From contig OX031072.1 of the NCBI GenBank assembly GCA_943736015.1, positions 4,925,501-4,989,500 on the forward strand: a DNA stretch of 64,000 nt. The letters run 5' to 3'. Source of the stretch: Tridacna crocea (Eukaryota; Mollusca; Bivalvia; Cardiida; Cardiidae). The translations under genes and the position numbers were made by a program. The notes under the pieces were generated by a model that did no database searches, was not told the DNA's origin, and saw only the letters and a program-made list of their open reading frames with translations. Below, piece by piece: positions 41,818-51,589 of the stretch. How positions within the stretch are numbered: position 1 is the stretch's first letter; every line of letters begins with the position of its first letter.

Positions 41818-42333
41818 CGCAAATTTAATGAAAAAAAAGTATCGTTACATGTCAGTCTGTACAGTCCACGCAGGCTGGCATGGGTCCCAACTTTTTTGCT
41901 GTTTGTCGGTTTTTTGCATGCTCAAGGACTATTCTACAATCAGATTCAGTCTAACTTCATTTAAATAAGCTAAGTTTAATTTGTCGTCTGCAAAAGCTTT
42001 AAAATCGGACAAATCCAAAATTCTTTGGATGCCTAATTACGTAATGAATTGCTTGGTAAAATGCATCTCAGAGATGCATTAACCCATTACCAAACGACAA
42101 AATTTTAGGTTTGTCCAAATTGAAAGCATTTGCAGACGACAAAATAAAAGTGACTGAGAAAATGAAATTTGTTTTGTGAAGGGTAGAAAACATTGTGGGA
42201 AAAGAAGAAAATGCTGGTAACACCAGCATTTTCTTCTTTTCCCACAATGTTTTCCAAAGGCTTGTTTCTCAGGGTCGTCAAAAGTAGGGATTATGTGGTA
42301 ATGGGTTAAGCCCCCTTTCATTAGAGCATGGTT
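41818..42333 (+). mobile_element. E element with two A-derived insertions
   Basis: Hairpin CATGTCAGTCTGTACAGTCC / complement. An A right-arm fragment (TTTGTCGTCTGCAAAAGCTT, 41970-42024) sits in the middle. A complete A element occupies 42079-42309. Right edge GCCCCCTTTCATTAGAGCAT. Confidence 0.85.
42079..42309 (+). mobile_element. A element at the TTAA of E
   Basis: TTAACCCATTACCAAACGAC to GGTAATGGGTTAA, 231 bp. Core GAAGAAAATGCTGGTAACAC with compensating GTTACC change; the loop is slightly expanded. Confidence 0.93.
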
Positions 42334-42633
42334 CATATCGTAAACTGTTACAAGTTGTCCGGAAATAAATTTTACAGGCACGAGACGATTCGCGCGTAAA
42401 TATCTATCCAAGACAAATAACAGAAGCTCGTCAAGTTTTTCTCCTTGTAGCATCCCGGTGGGAGTCACGCGGTACATCATCGCCAATTCTCGAATGATTA
42501 AATTTACTTCTCGGCTTGGTCGTTTGAGTGATTTACATATGTGGATTAACCCATTGATGCCTTGTCCCTGTTTTAAATGGGCACTGGTAAAAATCGTACA
42601 GTCAGAGTAGACGACAAAAGTGCGGTTTCCCAC
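42310..42633 (-). pseudogene. unidentified coding-like segment, ~105 residues
   Basis: An open minus-strand reading outside the A element has a protein-like composition: a basic stretch near residues 34-42 (KSLKRPSREVN), a hydrophobic segment (LDELLLFVLDRYL) and ISGQLVTVYDMNH near the end. I do not recognise the family. It has no convincing start: a stop lies just upstream of the first in-frame GTG. The reading runs into the E terminus (its last ~10 residues are E sequence). A broken tandem copy lies at 42660-43035 and a decayed relative at 28475-28700. Probably a fragment of an old mobile-element or multi-copy gene exon. Confidence 0.4.
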
Positions 42634-42659
42634 TAGAGTTCATGTATGTTCGAATACTG

Positions 42660-43035
42660 GCCATTATTCGAATGATGAAGTTTACTTCTCGACTTAGTCT
42701 GATTTTTTATTTGCGGCTTAACCCATTACCACACAATCCCTACTTTTGAAGACCCTTAGAAAGGAGCTTTTAGAAAACAATGTGGGAAAAGGAGAAAATG
42801 CTGGTTACCAGCATTTTCTCCTTTTCCCACAATGTTTTCTACTCTTTACAACACAAATTTCAAATTTTCAGTCACTTTTATTTTGTCGTCTGCAAATGCT
42901 TTCCATTTGTACAAGTCTAAAATATTGTTTTTGGTAATGAGTTAAACCATAGATATGGTGTGTCTGTTTCAAATGGGCATTGATACACAGTTTAATAGCA
43001 AGTTAGACGACGCAAGGGCGGAATCCCACCACAGT
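42660..43035 (-). pseudogene. broken tandem copy of the coding-like segment, split by A
   Basis: TTCGAATGATGAAGTTTACT aligns with CTCGAATGATTAAATTTACT of the first copy, and TTTCAAATGGGCATTGATAC with TTTTAAATGGGCACTGGTAA. An in-frame stop and small gaps break the reading. The A element 42718-42945 sits at the TTAA of this copy; the first copy shows the empty site GTGGATTAACCC. Confidence 0.7.
42718..42945 (-). mobile_element. A element in the second duplication copy
   Basis: TTAACCCATTACCACACAAT to GGTAATGAGTTAA, 228 bp. Reverse arms but a forward-type loop (GCTGGTTACCAGC). Confidence 0.93.
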
Positions 43036-43108
43036 CCAAAGTTGTTGCCGTAAGATCTGGAACGTATGTCTTTATTATTTTAGAGCGCAAGATAAATGAA
43101 CTATTCCT

Positions 43109-43318
43109 TTAACTCTTTGCCCCAAATGCCAGAGTTTTAACTGCCCTATGAAAAAAGATCTTGAAATATCGTGGGAAAGAGAAAACTGTAACCAGAATTT
43201 TTTTTACATTTTCAAGCAGTGTTTTCTGCCTTTTTAAGAAAATAATCATTTTAACCAAGTTTAGTTTCAAATTTGTTTCAAATTAAGTCCTTTTTGTGTG
43301 AATCTGGTAAAGGAACTT
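43109..43318 (-). mobile_element. A element with the core lost
   Basis: TTAACTCTTTGCCCCAAATG, GAGTTTTAACTGCCC, CGTGGGAAAGAGAAAACTGT, GTTTTCTGCCTTTTTAAG. Right end AATCTGGTAAAGGAAC lacks TTAA. Confidence 0.68.
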
Positions 43319-43687
43319 ATCAATAAAACGGACCGAAGTATTGAAATTTCACAATACCACAACTAACTTCAACATTCCAAAAACTAGCATACAGTATAGG
43401 TTCAATATCAGACTGCCCATTCTGTGTAGCCATGAGTCGAAATTAGCAGCTGAAGATTATTATTCAACAGTTCCCGACTTTATTATGTTTACTTTTATGG
43501 CACTGGCTTTTGTAAAGCACTCCAACATTGATCGTCGACATGTTGACATGCTTCGCTTTCACAGTCTGTAAGTTATATTAACTTCATCGCTTAGACCAAG
43601 ATTTCCGCAATCCGATGGGTTTTTCCCCAAAAAATTCTGATAAAGCCTGTCTTGATAGTAAATGAACCATGTTCCTTGAAAAGAGAG

Positions 43688-43860
43688 CTTATTATTATAC
43701 TGCAAGGAAATTTTTCGTGATCTGATTGGATAATATGCCTCACAATATAATTATCATGTACACTTGCAAAACCAACGTAAATGCAGTATCCCTTTCGGGA
43801 GCCCCACACACATGCCTACACTTTCAGCCACCCGTCAGATCTCGCCGATTACCTACAATT
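43688..43860. repeat. dispersed repeat R, copy 2
   Basis: CTGCAAGGAAATTTTTCGTG, ATCTGATTGGATAATATGCC, TATCCCTTTCGGGAGCCCC. Diverged copy of 39110-39292. Confidence 0.65.
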
Positions 43861-45029
43861 AACCTCGTCCGTACCAAGGAGATTTCCATTTTGAAATGAG
43901 AATCAAACGGTTCTATATATAGAGCACCACTGACAGCCGTTTAGCAACGACATAAGTAACCTCGATGAAGTTACATCTGTCTATTTGTCGGTGAAAACTT
44001 CAGTCAGAATTGATGAACCACGTTAAAAAATAAATGTATGAACTGTTTGTCAACTTAAATATAGTTAGAAAGATTGTGATAGAAAATTGAAAATCAAGTT
44101 TTCTTTTGTAAGATGAGCCTTACAATTTTTGTGGTATTTGTCGAAGACAATACCACCATTATATCAATATTGATTTTTTTACAACATGCATCGTACTTTG
44201 TGCAAAGCCCAAGGAAATTAACCCAATTAAACTCAAGTTTTCTTAGGCAACTGAGTTTTTCGGTATCACACAGTTGTGAAATCGGAAATGGCATTTTAAA
44301 ATACATTGGGTGAGGCTATCGATCGTGGAAATACTATTTTTTGATTGAAAATAGCTTCACTCGCTTATAGTCTTCTATCGGCGCAATGATACAAAAATTT
44401 TCTACCGATCGATTGGTCCTGGGCTTTTTCGTTCCTAAACCAGTTCGTCCCATGGCTTGTTCATCCTATGATTGCCCGTAACTCCATTTGATTGACCATG
44501 AATATTTATAGATCGAAATAAATGATCGTATTGCTAAATGAAAATAGCTAAAGATATTTCAAAACCATAGTTTTCAGGTACAAACTTAATTTTTTTGATA
44601 AATCTTAATTTTTTTTAGTTATAATTATTATCCATCATGCGTCTTACTGCCAAGGGACGTTATTCCTGATTCTCAATGATCAAAGGGAGACCACCAGTAT
44701 TCAAATAATCTAAATTTTGTCATTATTACTCTCCCTTCAACTGAAATGGTATTTATTTGCTTAGTAGGTTGACTTTTAAGCCAATATTTGAACAGTATTT
44801 CTCTTTCTCTTTAAAATTATCAATTCTATACAATGGGTTCCATGGCAAATACCACTTCAGCGTTCTCAACGCTTTGATTAGAACGGTAAACCTGCGTATT
44901 TCGGGCGATGAATGTACCGATCTGACAGATATCAATCCACCAGTTACAGCCAAGGGATATGATGGCTCCCATCACCCGAGGTATGCCGAATGCTCTTTCA
45001 ACATAACATCCAAAGTGGTGGCTTCATTC
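43861..45029. other. ~1.2 kb without a recognised element
   Basis: AT-rich. Readings at 44094-44313 and 44753-45110 on both strands have no recognised domain. Confidence 0.4.
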
Positions 45030-45290
45030 AAGCTTAACATTAAGATTATGCGCCAAGCTGGACGTTTTAGCACATATTACCTAGGTTTCAGTGACGTCAG
45101 TTCCCAGTGACATCATTTTTCAGTGAATTTGGGCACTCAGGAAGGAAATTCTACTTTGTCAGCCTAGTCAATTTCTTAAACCAAAAAGAAAAATAAAATT
45201 CGCTTAATAACCAATGGAATGGTAAAATTTTGCAGTACAATAAATTCGTTCCACTTTCAGGTGGCAGGGGGGCTTGAAAACTAGTTCACA
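45030..45290 (+). repeat. dispersed repeat Q, copy 3
   Basis: ATTATGCGCCAAGCTGGACG, GGTTTCAGTGACGTCAGTTC, CAGTGAATTTGGGCACTCAG, AATGGTAAAATTTTGCAGTA. One intact TGACGTCA, the second has drifted (TGACATCA). Confidence 0.75.
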
Positions 45291-45368
45291 GCTGTGGTGA
45301 ACCATGTTGTACTCTCTTTTGCTTGCCTTTACTCTTTACTACAAAACAAAAAGTTGAACTGTTTTATT

Positions 45369-45597
45369 TTAACCCTTTACTCCATAGATACTCATTTCTA
45401 TGCATTGCTTGTAGGAGCCTTTGGAAAACATTGTGGAAAAAGGTGAAATTGCTCGTGACGAGCAATTTCACCTTTTGCCACAATGTTTTCTACACTATCA
45501 AAAGGTGTCATATGCACATAAGAAACAGCTTCATCCTTACTGTTATATAGGGTCGATTGGAGATACCATAGAAATGCCTTATGGGGTAAAGAGTTAA
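45369..45597 (-). mobile_element. B element, inverted, complete
   Basis: TTAACCCTTTACTCCATAGA to ATGGGGTAAAGAGTTAA, 229 bp. Palindrome GGTGAAATTGCTCGTGACGA with G at the centre, the complement of the C in forward copies. Confidence 0.95.
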
Positions 45598-45887
45598 AGC
45601 AAAATAATAATTTCGCAACTCTGATTAAGGTAGGAAGTTCCATTCATTGATGCTTACGAACGATAGATTACGAGGTCCCCGCACCATCAAGAAAGCCAAC
45701 GTGGGTACCAGATTTTATCAAGACCGTCACTCAATCTCCGTTTTTCCCTATGTCTGCATTAGCTAGCAGTCATGTTTCATTTGTCACTTGCACTGTGATT
45801 TTTCTTGGTCAATATTACAGATACTTCCCGTCCTTCACTTTATCCAGGATCAGTCTGGGGGACTCTATTACTAAATGTAAATGTGAT

Positions 45888-46020
45888 CCATTGCGCAGGC
45901 TGACCAGGGAAGACACTTTTCGCTTTAATGACATTTTCTGTACGAAAAGAGGAATTTGTACCTTGTTATACAATCATTTTTGGATTATCAACTTAAACTG
46001 ACCTGTACTATTTCTACTAT
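45888..46020 (-). mobile_element. F element fragment with empty TTAA site
   Basis: TGCGCAGGCTGACCAGGGAA, CATTTTCTGTACGAAAAGAG, TTGGATTATCAACTTAAACT. Supplies the uninterrupted sequence for the F/A junction at 11769. Confidence 0.85.
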
Positions 46021-46127
46021 AATATCATCCTACAAAATTTCCTATGATGAAAAATAAGTATTATTGTACTGCTTTAACCGATCCATTTTTTCCTCTTTTT
46101 CCATGTTAAAATTATCATTTATAAAAC

Positions 46128-46262
46128 TATAAACACTAAATCTCATTACAAGGGGAAATGATAATTACCTCCCTTTTCTTGAAACTGCAAAAGAATAAGA
46201 AAAAATAATTTCCAGATAGACATCAAAATAATTTCTGGTCGAATAAATATATTCAGAAGTAC
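46128..46262 (-). repeat. dispersed repeat T, copy 4 (inverted)
   Basis: GATAATTACCTCCCTTTTCT, TTTCCAGATAGACATCAAAA, AATTTCTGGTCGAATAAATA: reverse complement of copies 1 and 2. Confidence 0.72.
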
Positions 46263-46560
46263 AATATGTGTATAAATACGTATTTATCAACTATCAAGAA
46301 ATTTTTTTCCATGCTGCACTAAATGTGTTACTGGTCTACAACCTTAACTGTTCAGCTGCCACTGATGGTTTACATAGCTTTTGCCAAAAGCGTATCTGTA
46401 AACATGGTCAGACTGCAAAGAAGATGCTCACCGAATTTGATCTACAACATCCCCCACCCGATGCAAAGCTGCGAACAAAAATCCATTTCAGTTGCGTTGG
46501 AAATTTGTCTTTAGGCCTCCCAAAAAGTAACTGGTAATTCATAATTTCGCTGCGAAAGAG
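46263..46560. other. short open reading, unsupported
   Basis: An 89-residue plus-strand reading (46268-46537) has no recognised motif. The GGTCAGACTGCAAAGAAG phrase is faintly D-like. Confidence 0.3.
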
Positions 46561-46771
46561 TTAAGCCTTATCCCGCGAAATAACTAAATTAAATGTTCTA
46601 TTCAACAGTCAGAACTCATATGTTGTTAGTTTAAATGTATGTTTTGGGGAATAATATCTCCTTAACGGACAGTGTAGATCCAAGATCAGACTGCACGTTC
46701 TGTGCAGTCTGATCTTGATCTACACTGTCCGCAAAAGGTCTGTAAGTCGCGTTTGGCAGCCTAAGTGTTAA
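46561..46771 (-). mobile_element. D element, complete
   Basis: TTAAGCCTTATCCCGCGAAA to GCCTAAGTGTTAA, 211 bp. Hairpin CGGACAGTGTAGATCCAAGA / complement. Confidence 0.94.
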
Positions 46772-46914
46772 TTGAAAACAGAATTGTAAAACGTGAACTG
46801 GCTCAGTTTGATTTAAGATGATTAATTGTACTGTCCTTTGAGAGTTGTACTGGTTTGTGGAATTTTATAGAGCGATGATTATCGCCTTGTAAAATTGGGC
46901 TGGATTGAAGTTTT

Positions 46915-46960
46915 ACTGTTTTTTTTTTGTGTGTGTGTGTGTTTGTTTTTTGTGTGTGTG
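46915..46960. repeat. T / GT low-complexity tract
   Basis: T9 followed by GTGTGTGTGTGTGTTTGT and a second GTGTGTGTG. Confidence 0.9.
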
Positions 46961-47060
46961 GACCGTATTCTTGGTAAGTAAAGGTAGTGAATCTGAAGTA
47001 CAGAAAATATCTTGTTTTCCGACCATTTCATAACATGATTATAGCGCTGGAAGAAGTTAT

Positions 47061-47392
47061 CATTATCTCCTGTATTTTACAAATACACATCAATCTAATT
47101 TGAGCATCCTGGGTACAGAACCGGACTACTTTTCTGCGCGACAACCGTTACTTTGAATTTCAAATTAAAATGAAACGCTACCTGGTGCGATTCTCTCGGC
47201 TATGATAAGCAGTGTAGAGAAATCTGGAGCTAAAGTGGGCCTGATTTTTTTTTCTCAAACGTGTTGATAAAAGCCATTTTCTCCATTGCTGCTTTATAGC
47301 GTGTATTATTACAATCTCCCCAATATCGGGGAGAGTGATGCATCATATAAGACAGGTCGAATCTTCGAAGAATATGACATGCGCAGACAATG
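47061..47392 (+). mobile_element. K element with exact 9-bp duplication
   Basis: CATTATCTCCTGTATTTTAC to ATGCGCAGACAATG, 332 bp. Flanked by AGAAGTTAT at 47052-47060 and 47393-47401. Internal ATCCTGGGTACAGAACCGGA and CGAATCTTCGAAGAATATGA are shared with the three copies at 54-57 kb. Confidence 0.93.
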
Positions 47393-47476
47393 AGAAGTTA
47401 TTGCAAATCAGAATTCTTTCAGTCTTCCAATTCTATCCTTTGTGCAAGTTATCCCTTTGTAAAAGAATTGTTTGTT

Positions 47477-47668
47477 TTAACTATCCGACCGAAAAAAACC
47501 AAAAATGCTGTTGGAAACATCGTGAAAAAAATAGTGACAAACAGTTTCTCCTTTTCCCGCAATGCTTTCCACCCTACAAGAGAACCCCGGGTCATCTGTG
47601 CAAATGTGTCATCTGCAAATGCTTTCAATTCGGAAGTGCCTAATTTCTGTCGTTTTGGAAAGGGTTAT
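47477..47668 (-). mobile_element. decayed A element
   Basis: TTAACTATCCGACC start, AACAGTTTCTCCTTTTCCCG core arm, CATCTGCAAATGCTTTCAAT, TTTTGGAAAGGGTTAT end. Left core arm gone. Confidence 0.75.
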
Positions 47669-47990
47669 GCTAGTTTGATTTGCCGGTGAACTTGTTCTCG
47701 CCCTTCTATGATTGCCAAATAATCTGACCGTTTCCATGTCAAATAACACCTTAAGCTCGAAAAGATCCTTGTTTTGTACAATTATGGCACCAGTGCCAAT
47801 ACCCAACGCAAGGTCATTGTAGTACACAATTTCGTTTTATCCAGAAGCTTTGTTTCCAGGGCTTTCTTCTCAGAACTCCGATGGTAACCAATTATTTGAT
47901 AAATAAATCGAAAAATTTCCCAAACGAACAGGACTGTCAAAAGGAAGATCCTGCTGAGGTATGCAAATTTGGTTCTATTGCAGCCAGTGT
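47669..47990. repeat. local duplication, copy 1
   Basis: GGTGAACTTGTTCTCGCCCT ... CCTTGTTTTGTACAATTATG ... CCCAAACGAACAGGACTGTC. Aligns with 48308-49075 once the F insertion is removed. The minus strand has a reading with YYNDLALGIGTGAIIVQNK. Confidence 0.85.
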
Positions 47991-48307
47991 ACTGCTTAAT
48001 AGTTATTGTAATGCAACTTTAAGCTTTGGGGGTTTTGGTCTTTGTTACGAAACCTTGAAATCCGTTTCTATTCTTCTAATAATTTCAATTTTGAAATTGT
48101 TGAAAAATTTGGCACAGTTGTTATCTTTCATCAGTAGATGTTCCATTTCAAACCCCTATGGTGAGACAGACGTGATTGTCCCTGTGCAATCTTCTAATCT
48201 GCCAATTACATTACATAATTGCAGAATATTCCGCGAGAAGAGTAAATTGCCATTCAAAATAAATTGTTTCTGTTTTTCACAGGTTCTATCATTTGTGCCA
48301 GTTGAAG
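47991..48307. other. unique spacer between duplication copies
   Basis: A plus-strand open reading (47881-48312) crosses from copy 1 into this spacer. It shows no recognised domain, and copy 2 does not preserve it. Confidence 0.4.
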
Positions 48308-48539
48308 TGTGATTTGTCGTTGAACTTGTTCTTTAAGCTTCTGTTATCCCTAAATGATCTGACCGTTAGTGTGTCAGATGACACCCAAGGTTCAAGGAGA
48401 ACCTTGTTTTGTACAATTACAGCGCCAAAACCAGAAGCCAACGAAAGGTCATTGTAGTACACGTCTTCGTTTTATCCAGAAATGTTGTATCTAGGGCTTT
48501 CTTTGCAAAACTCCGATGGTACCCATTTATTTGACAAAT

Positions 48540-48992
48540 GTGACCCATCACGCAAAAAGGGACCATCTGGGAAGTCTGTGCATCAATTAGATGAAAACAG
48601 GTCAACGATAGTGCAAGTCAGTTTAAGTTGATAATTTAACCCTTTACCCCATAAGGCATTTCTATGGCATCACTAATTGACCCTAAATAACAGCAAGGAT
48701 GAAGCCGTTTCTTATTACTATATGACACCTTTTGATAGTGTAGAAAACATTGTGGCAAAAAGGTGAAATTGCTCGTCACGAGCAATTTCACCTTTTGCCA
48801 CAATATTTTCTAAAGGGTCCTACCAGCAAAGCGTAGAAATGAGTATCTATGGAGTAAAGGGTTAAAAACGATTGTATAACAAGGTACCATGACCACTTTT
48901 GACAGAAACTGTCATAAAAACGACTAGTGTCAACCTGGTCAAATTGCACAATGCGCAGTTCCACGAAGGTCCTTTTTTGTGTGATGGGTCAC
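48540..48992 (+). mobile_element. F element interrupted by a B element
   Basis: GTGACCCATCACGCAAAAAG to GTGTGATGGGTCAC. Breaks at GTTGATAATTTAA and resumes TTAAAAACGATTGTATAACA. Its left hairpin arm has decayed (AACCTGGTCAAATTGCACAA). Confidence 0.93.
48636..48865 (+). mobile_element. B element nested in F, with TTAA duplication
   Basis: TTAACCCTTTACCCCATAAG to CTATGGAGTAAAGGGTTAA, 230 bp, complete palindrome. The uninterrupted F at 34804 shows the corresponding site. Confidence 0.95.
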
Positions 48993-49080
48993 AGATAAAA
49001 AAAAATCCCCAAACGAACAAGGCTACCAAAAGGAAACTCCGGCTGGGGGAATGCAAAGTTTCGTCCTACTGCAAAAAAAT

Positions 49081-49196
49081 AAAACTTCGTCCAAATTAAA
49101 AGCGTTTGCATGCAACAAATTAACTTTGGTTCAAAGGATAAGAAGTGTCCTTTAAAGATATAAAAGCATTGTGGGAAAGGGAGAAAATGCTGGTCA
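49081..49196 (+). mobile_element. A element left half
   Basis: CTTCGTCCAAATTAAAAGCG, GCATTGTGGGAAAGGGAGAA, AATGCTGGTCAATCG. Truncated just past the palindrome centre. Confidence 0.8.
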
Positions 49197-49590
49197 ATCG
49201 AGCGTGTGTGATGAAGCGTTTAAAGGAAAACTCATACAGAAGATCTACCAAGATCACTTTGGCTTAGATCAATCTACTACTATCTCCTAAAACCTTAAGG
49301 TTCTTCGAGATGTTGAGCCTTTGGGTGAGTTTGGGTTGATGTGTTTTTGGTACAAATTACCTCGGCGTTTTTGACATTGCCTCTGACAGATTGGCTCTTT
49401 TCCCTGATCCAAGACACCCCTTGTTGGATAAAATTCTTTTGTAACCAATAACCAGTGAAAGGTCATTCCGGTGCAAGCATTGATAAATGACAAAATTACA
49501 GTTCGCCAAAGGCGTATTGTATTTACATACTACCGTAACAAATCGTTCTGGAAGTCCACACACATACAATCGCGAATCTACCAAGAAATA
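49197..49590. other. no recognised element
   Basis: Two overlapping minus-strand readings (49287-49584). The phrase AAAGGTCATTCCGGTGCAAG faintly echoes the duplication at 47.8 and 48.4 kb. Confidence 0.35.
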
Positions 49591-49595
49591 CCAAA

Positions 49596-49828
49596 TTAGC
49601 CATGCTTTGTGAAAAAGTGGGGCTTAATGCATCTGCAAAAAGAATCGACCCAGGTCAGCCTGCGCAGCCTGCTATCGGTCAATTTTATGCATGTCAAAGG
49701 AACAATCTACCTCATGATTTGGTCAATTGTTATACAAACTTTGAATTTATAGTTTCATAATTATGTGTTGAATTGCCTTGTATTTACCATCAAGGAAACG
49801 CATTTTAGCCCCCTTTTCTCAGAGCATT
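49596..49828 (+). mobile_element. E element, hairpin half deleted
   Basis: GTGGGGCTTAATGCATCTGC, CCCAGGTCAGCCTGCGCAGC, then directly GCTATCGGTCAATTTTATGC: the right hairpin arm is deleted. Right end TTAGCCCCCTTTTCTCAGAG. Confidence 0.88.
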
Positions 49829-49840
49829 GTTGAAACAGAA

Positions 49841-49923
49841 TATCGTCGGTTTACTTCGAAAACCTCGTAACTACAGCTTGTTACAAGCCGTAGTTACGAG
49901 GTTTTCGAAGTAAACGGACGATA
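49841..49923. mobile_element. J palindrome, copy 2
   Basis: TATCGTCGGTTTACTTCGAA ... GAGGTTTTCGAAGTAAACGG. Near-perfect over 83 bp with one extra G. Lies 13 bp beyond the E element. Confidence 0.9.
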
Positions 49924-50139
49924 ATATCAAACGGTGCCAATTATGCTATCCATCAGAGCTATCTAGCTGTTTTTTATGATTATTTATTTGATGTTCTATA
50001 TAACATATTACTGGTGCTTTGGTACATAAGTCGAATTTTCCCTGGCGACGGTCAAGATTAATTATTGAGTGCGCGAAATGTTCCTATAATTATATTTATA
50101 GTCAAATACATTCCTTTGGTCTGTCTTTGAACGTCCCTT

Positions 50140-50486
50140 GTTCTATGCCATATGAAACAAGAAGTAATCTTTGTAAAGGAGACAGATGTCGTAAATTTAC
50201 TGGCAGATAGACAGGGGCCCTTAAATTAAATATGTCTTCATTTTTCACCAATCAGAATCCCCTATTTATTCGTTTGAAATCACTAGAAAAAAGTAGGTCA
50301 AAAGCTCGCAATTTCTATGCCAAATGAAGCAAGAAGTAGTCTTTGTTAAAGAGATAGACGTCATAGATTTGCCAGCAAATAACAGGGACTTACAGGTTAA
50401 ATATGTCTTCATTTTTCACCAATCGGATCCTTCCATTTATTCGTTTGGAATCAATACCTAAAAGTTGGTGAAAAGCTCGGTCATTC
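50140..50486. repeat. 174-bp tandem duplication
   Basis: Copy 1 from TTCTATGCCATATGAAACAA (50140), copy 2 from TTCTATGCCAAATGAAGCAA (50314). Colinear through TTTTTCACCAATC and TTTATTCGTTTG, roughly 80-85% identical by eye. Confidence 0.92.
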
Positions 50487-50507
50487 AGCTATGCTGAAAA
50501 AAAAAGG

Positions 50508-50748
50508 TGATCCGTCACGCAAAAGCGGACCATCTTTGAACTGCAAAAAAGTGTCGACCCTGGTCAAACTGCGCAGTCTGATCAGGGTTTACATTTTTCG
50601 CTTTTATGGTATTTCCTGCATGAAAAGTAGTCCTTCTACCATACCAGACAATCATTTTTGCACTATCAACTTAAATTGACCGGCAATATCTTTGATTTCT
50701 TTTCATTTACGAAAATCCCAGAATGTCTCTTTTGGAGTGATGGGTCAC
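50508..50748 (-). mobile_element. F element, worn
   Basis: GTGATCCGTCACGCAAAAGC to GAGTGATGGGTCAC, 241 bp. The hairpin CCCTGGTCAAACTGCGCAGT lost its GCGCGAATTCGC tip. Confidence 0.88.
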
Positions 50749-50867
50749 AAATACTTTGATCTTGTATCTTGTTTTTTATTCAAAATATCATGTGCAAGAA
50801 ACGAGCAAAAAAAATTACGGAGTCATAGAATATCAAACAGTTTTTTCTGTACATATGTACATGAACT

Positions 50868-50925
50868 ATGCTCTGTTAAAAGGGGGCTTAATGCATCTTC
50901 TCGATGCATGATGGGCTTCCAAGCA
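50868..50925. mobile_element. E element terminal fragments joined
   Basis: TATGCTCTGTTAAAAGGGGG plus CTTAATGCATC, then GATGCATGATGGGCTTCCAA GCAAG: the left and right ends of E with the interior deleted. Confidence 0.6.
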
Positions 50926-50949
50926 AGGACTCAAAATAATATACATCCT

Positions 50950-51178
50950 TTAACCCATTACCACACAATCCCTACTTTTGACGCCCCTGAGAAAGAAGCC
51001 TTTTGAAAACACTGTGGGAAAAGGAGAAAATGCTGGTGACCAGCATTTTCTCCTTTTCCCACAATGTTTTCTTCCCTTCCCAGAACAAATTTCAATTTTT
51101 CAGTCACTTTTATTTTGTCGTCTGCAAATGCTTTCAATTTGGACCAGTCTAAAATTTTCCCGTGTGGTAAAGAGTTAA
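50950..51178 (-). mobile_element. A element, first of a pair
   Basis: TTAACCCATTACCACACAAT to GGTAAAGAGTTAA, 229 bp. Loop GGTGACC. Very close to the copies at 5529 and 34044. Confidence 0.95.
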
Positions 51179-51403
51179 CCCTTTCCCAAACAATCCCTGG
51201 TTTTTACGGGTCTGGAATAGTAGCCTTTTGAAAACATTGTGGGAAAAGGAGAAAATGCTGGTAGCCAGCATTTTCTCTTTTTCCCACAATGTTTTCTACC
51301 CTATCATAGACATAAATCATCTTTTCGGCAAGAGTTCAATTGTCGTCTGCAAATGCTATCAATTTGGTCTAGTCCAAAATTCTGTCGTTTGGGAAAGGGT
51401 TAA
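51175..51403 (-). mobile_element. A/C-type element, second of a pair
   Basis: TTAACCCTTTCCCAAACAAT to TTTGGGAAAGGGTTAA, 229 bp. Outer ends are C-type, core is A-type (GGAGAAAATGCTGGTAGCCA). A near twin lies at 62348-62576. Confidence 0.94.
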
Positions 51404-51589
51404 ACCCGTTTTGTATAACAACAGTTACAGATTGGGTGTTGTTTTCAAGTTTCAAGTATTAAATCATACTTTTTTTCAGAAAGCAACAGACCTTGGTAGC
51501 ATAAAAAATAAAACAGTTAAACATAAATGCAAGATTAGGTAAAACTAAATTGACAAAGCAAAGTCATGAGGTACGCTGGTCCTTTTGAA

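Larger units (their letters stand above)
48308..49075. repeat. local duplication, copy 2, interrupted by F
   Basis: Pieces 48308-48539 and 48993-49075. CGTTGAACTTGTTCTTTAAG, CCTTGTTTTGTACAATTACA, CCCCAAACGAACAAGGCTAC match copy 1. The minus-strand reading YYNDLSLASGFGAVIVQNK is similar to copy 1. Confidence 0.85.

Noticed and set aside
42079..42303. C-terminal half of the 184-residue minus-strand reading
   Set aside because: This part is the A element. Only the portion above 42310 is considered possibly coding.
47881..48312. 143-residue plus-strand reading as a gene
   Set aside because: Begins inside a duplicated block whose other copy does not keep the frame; no domain or splice evidence.
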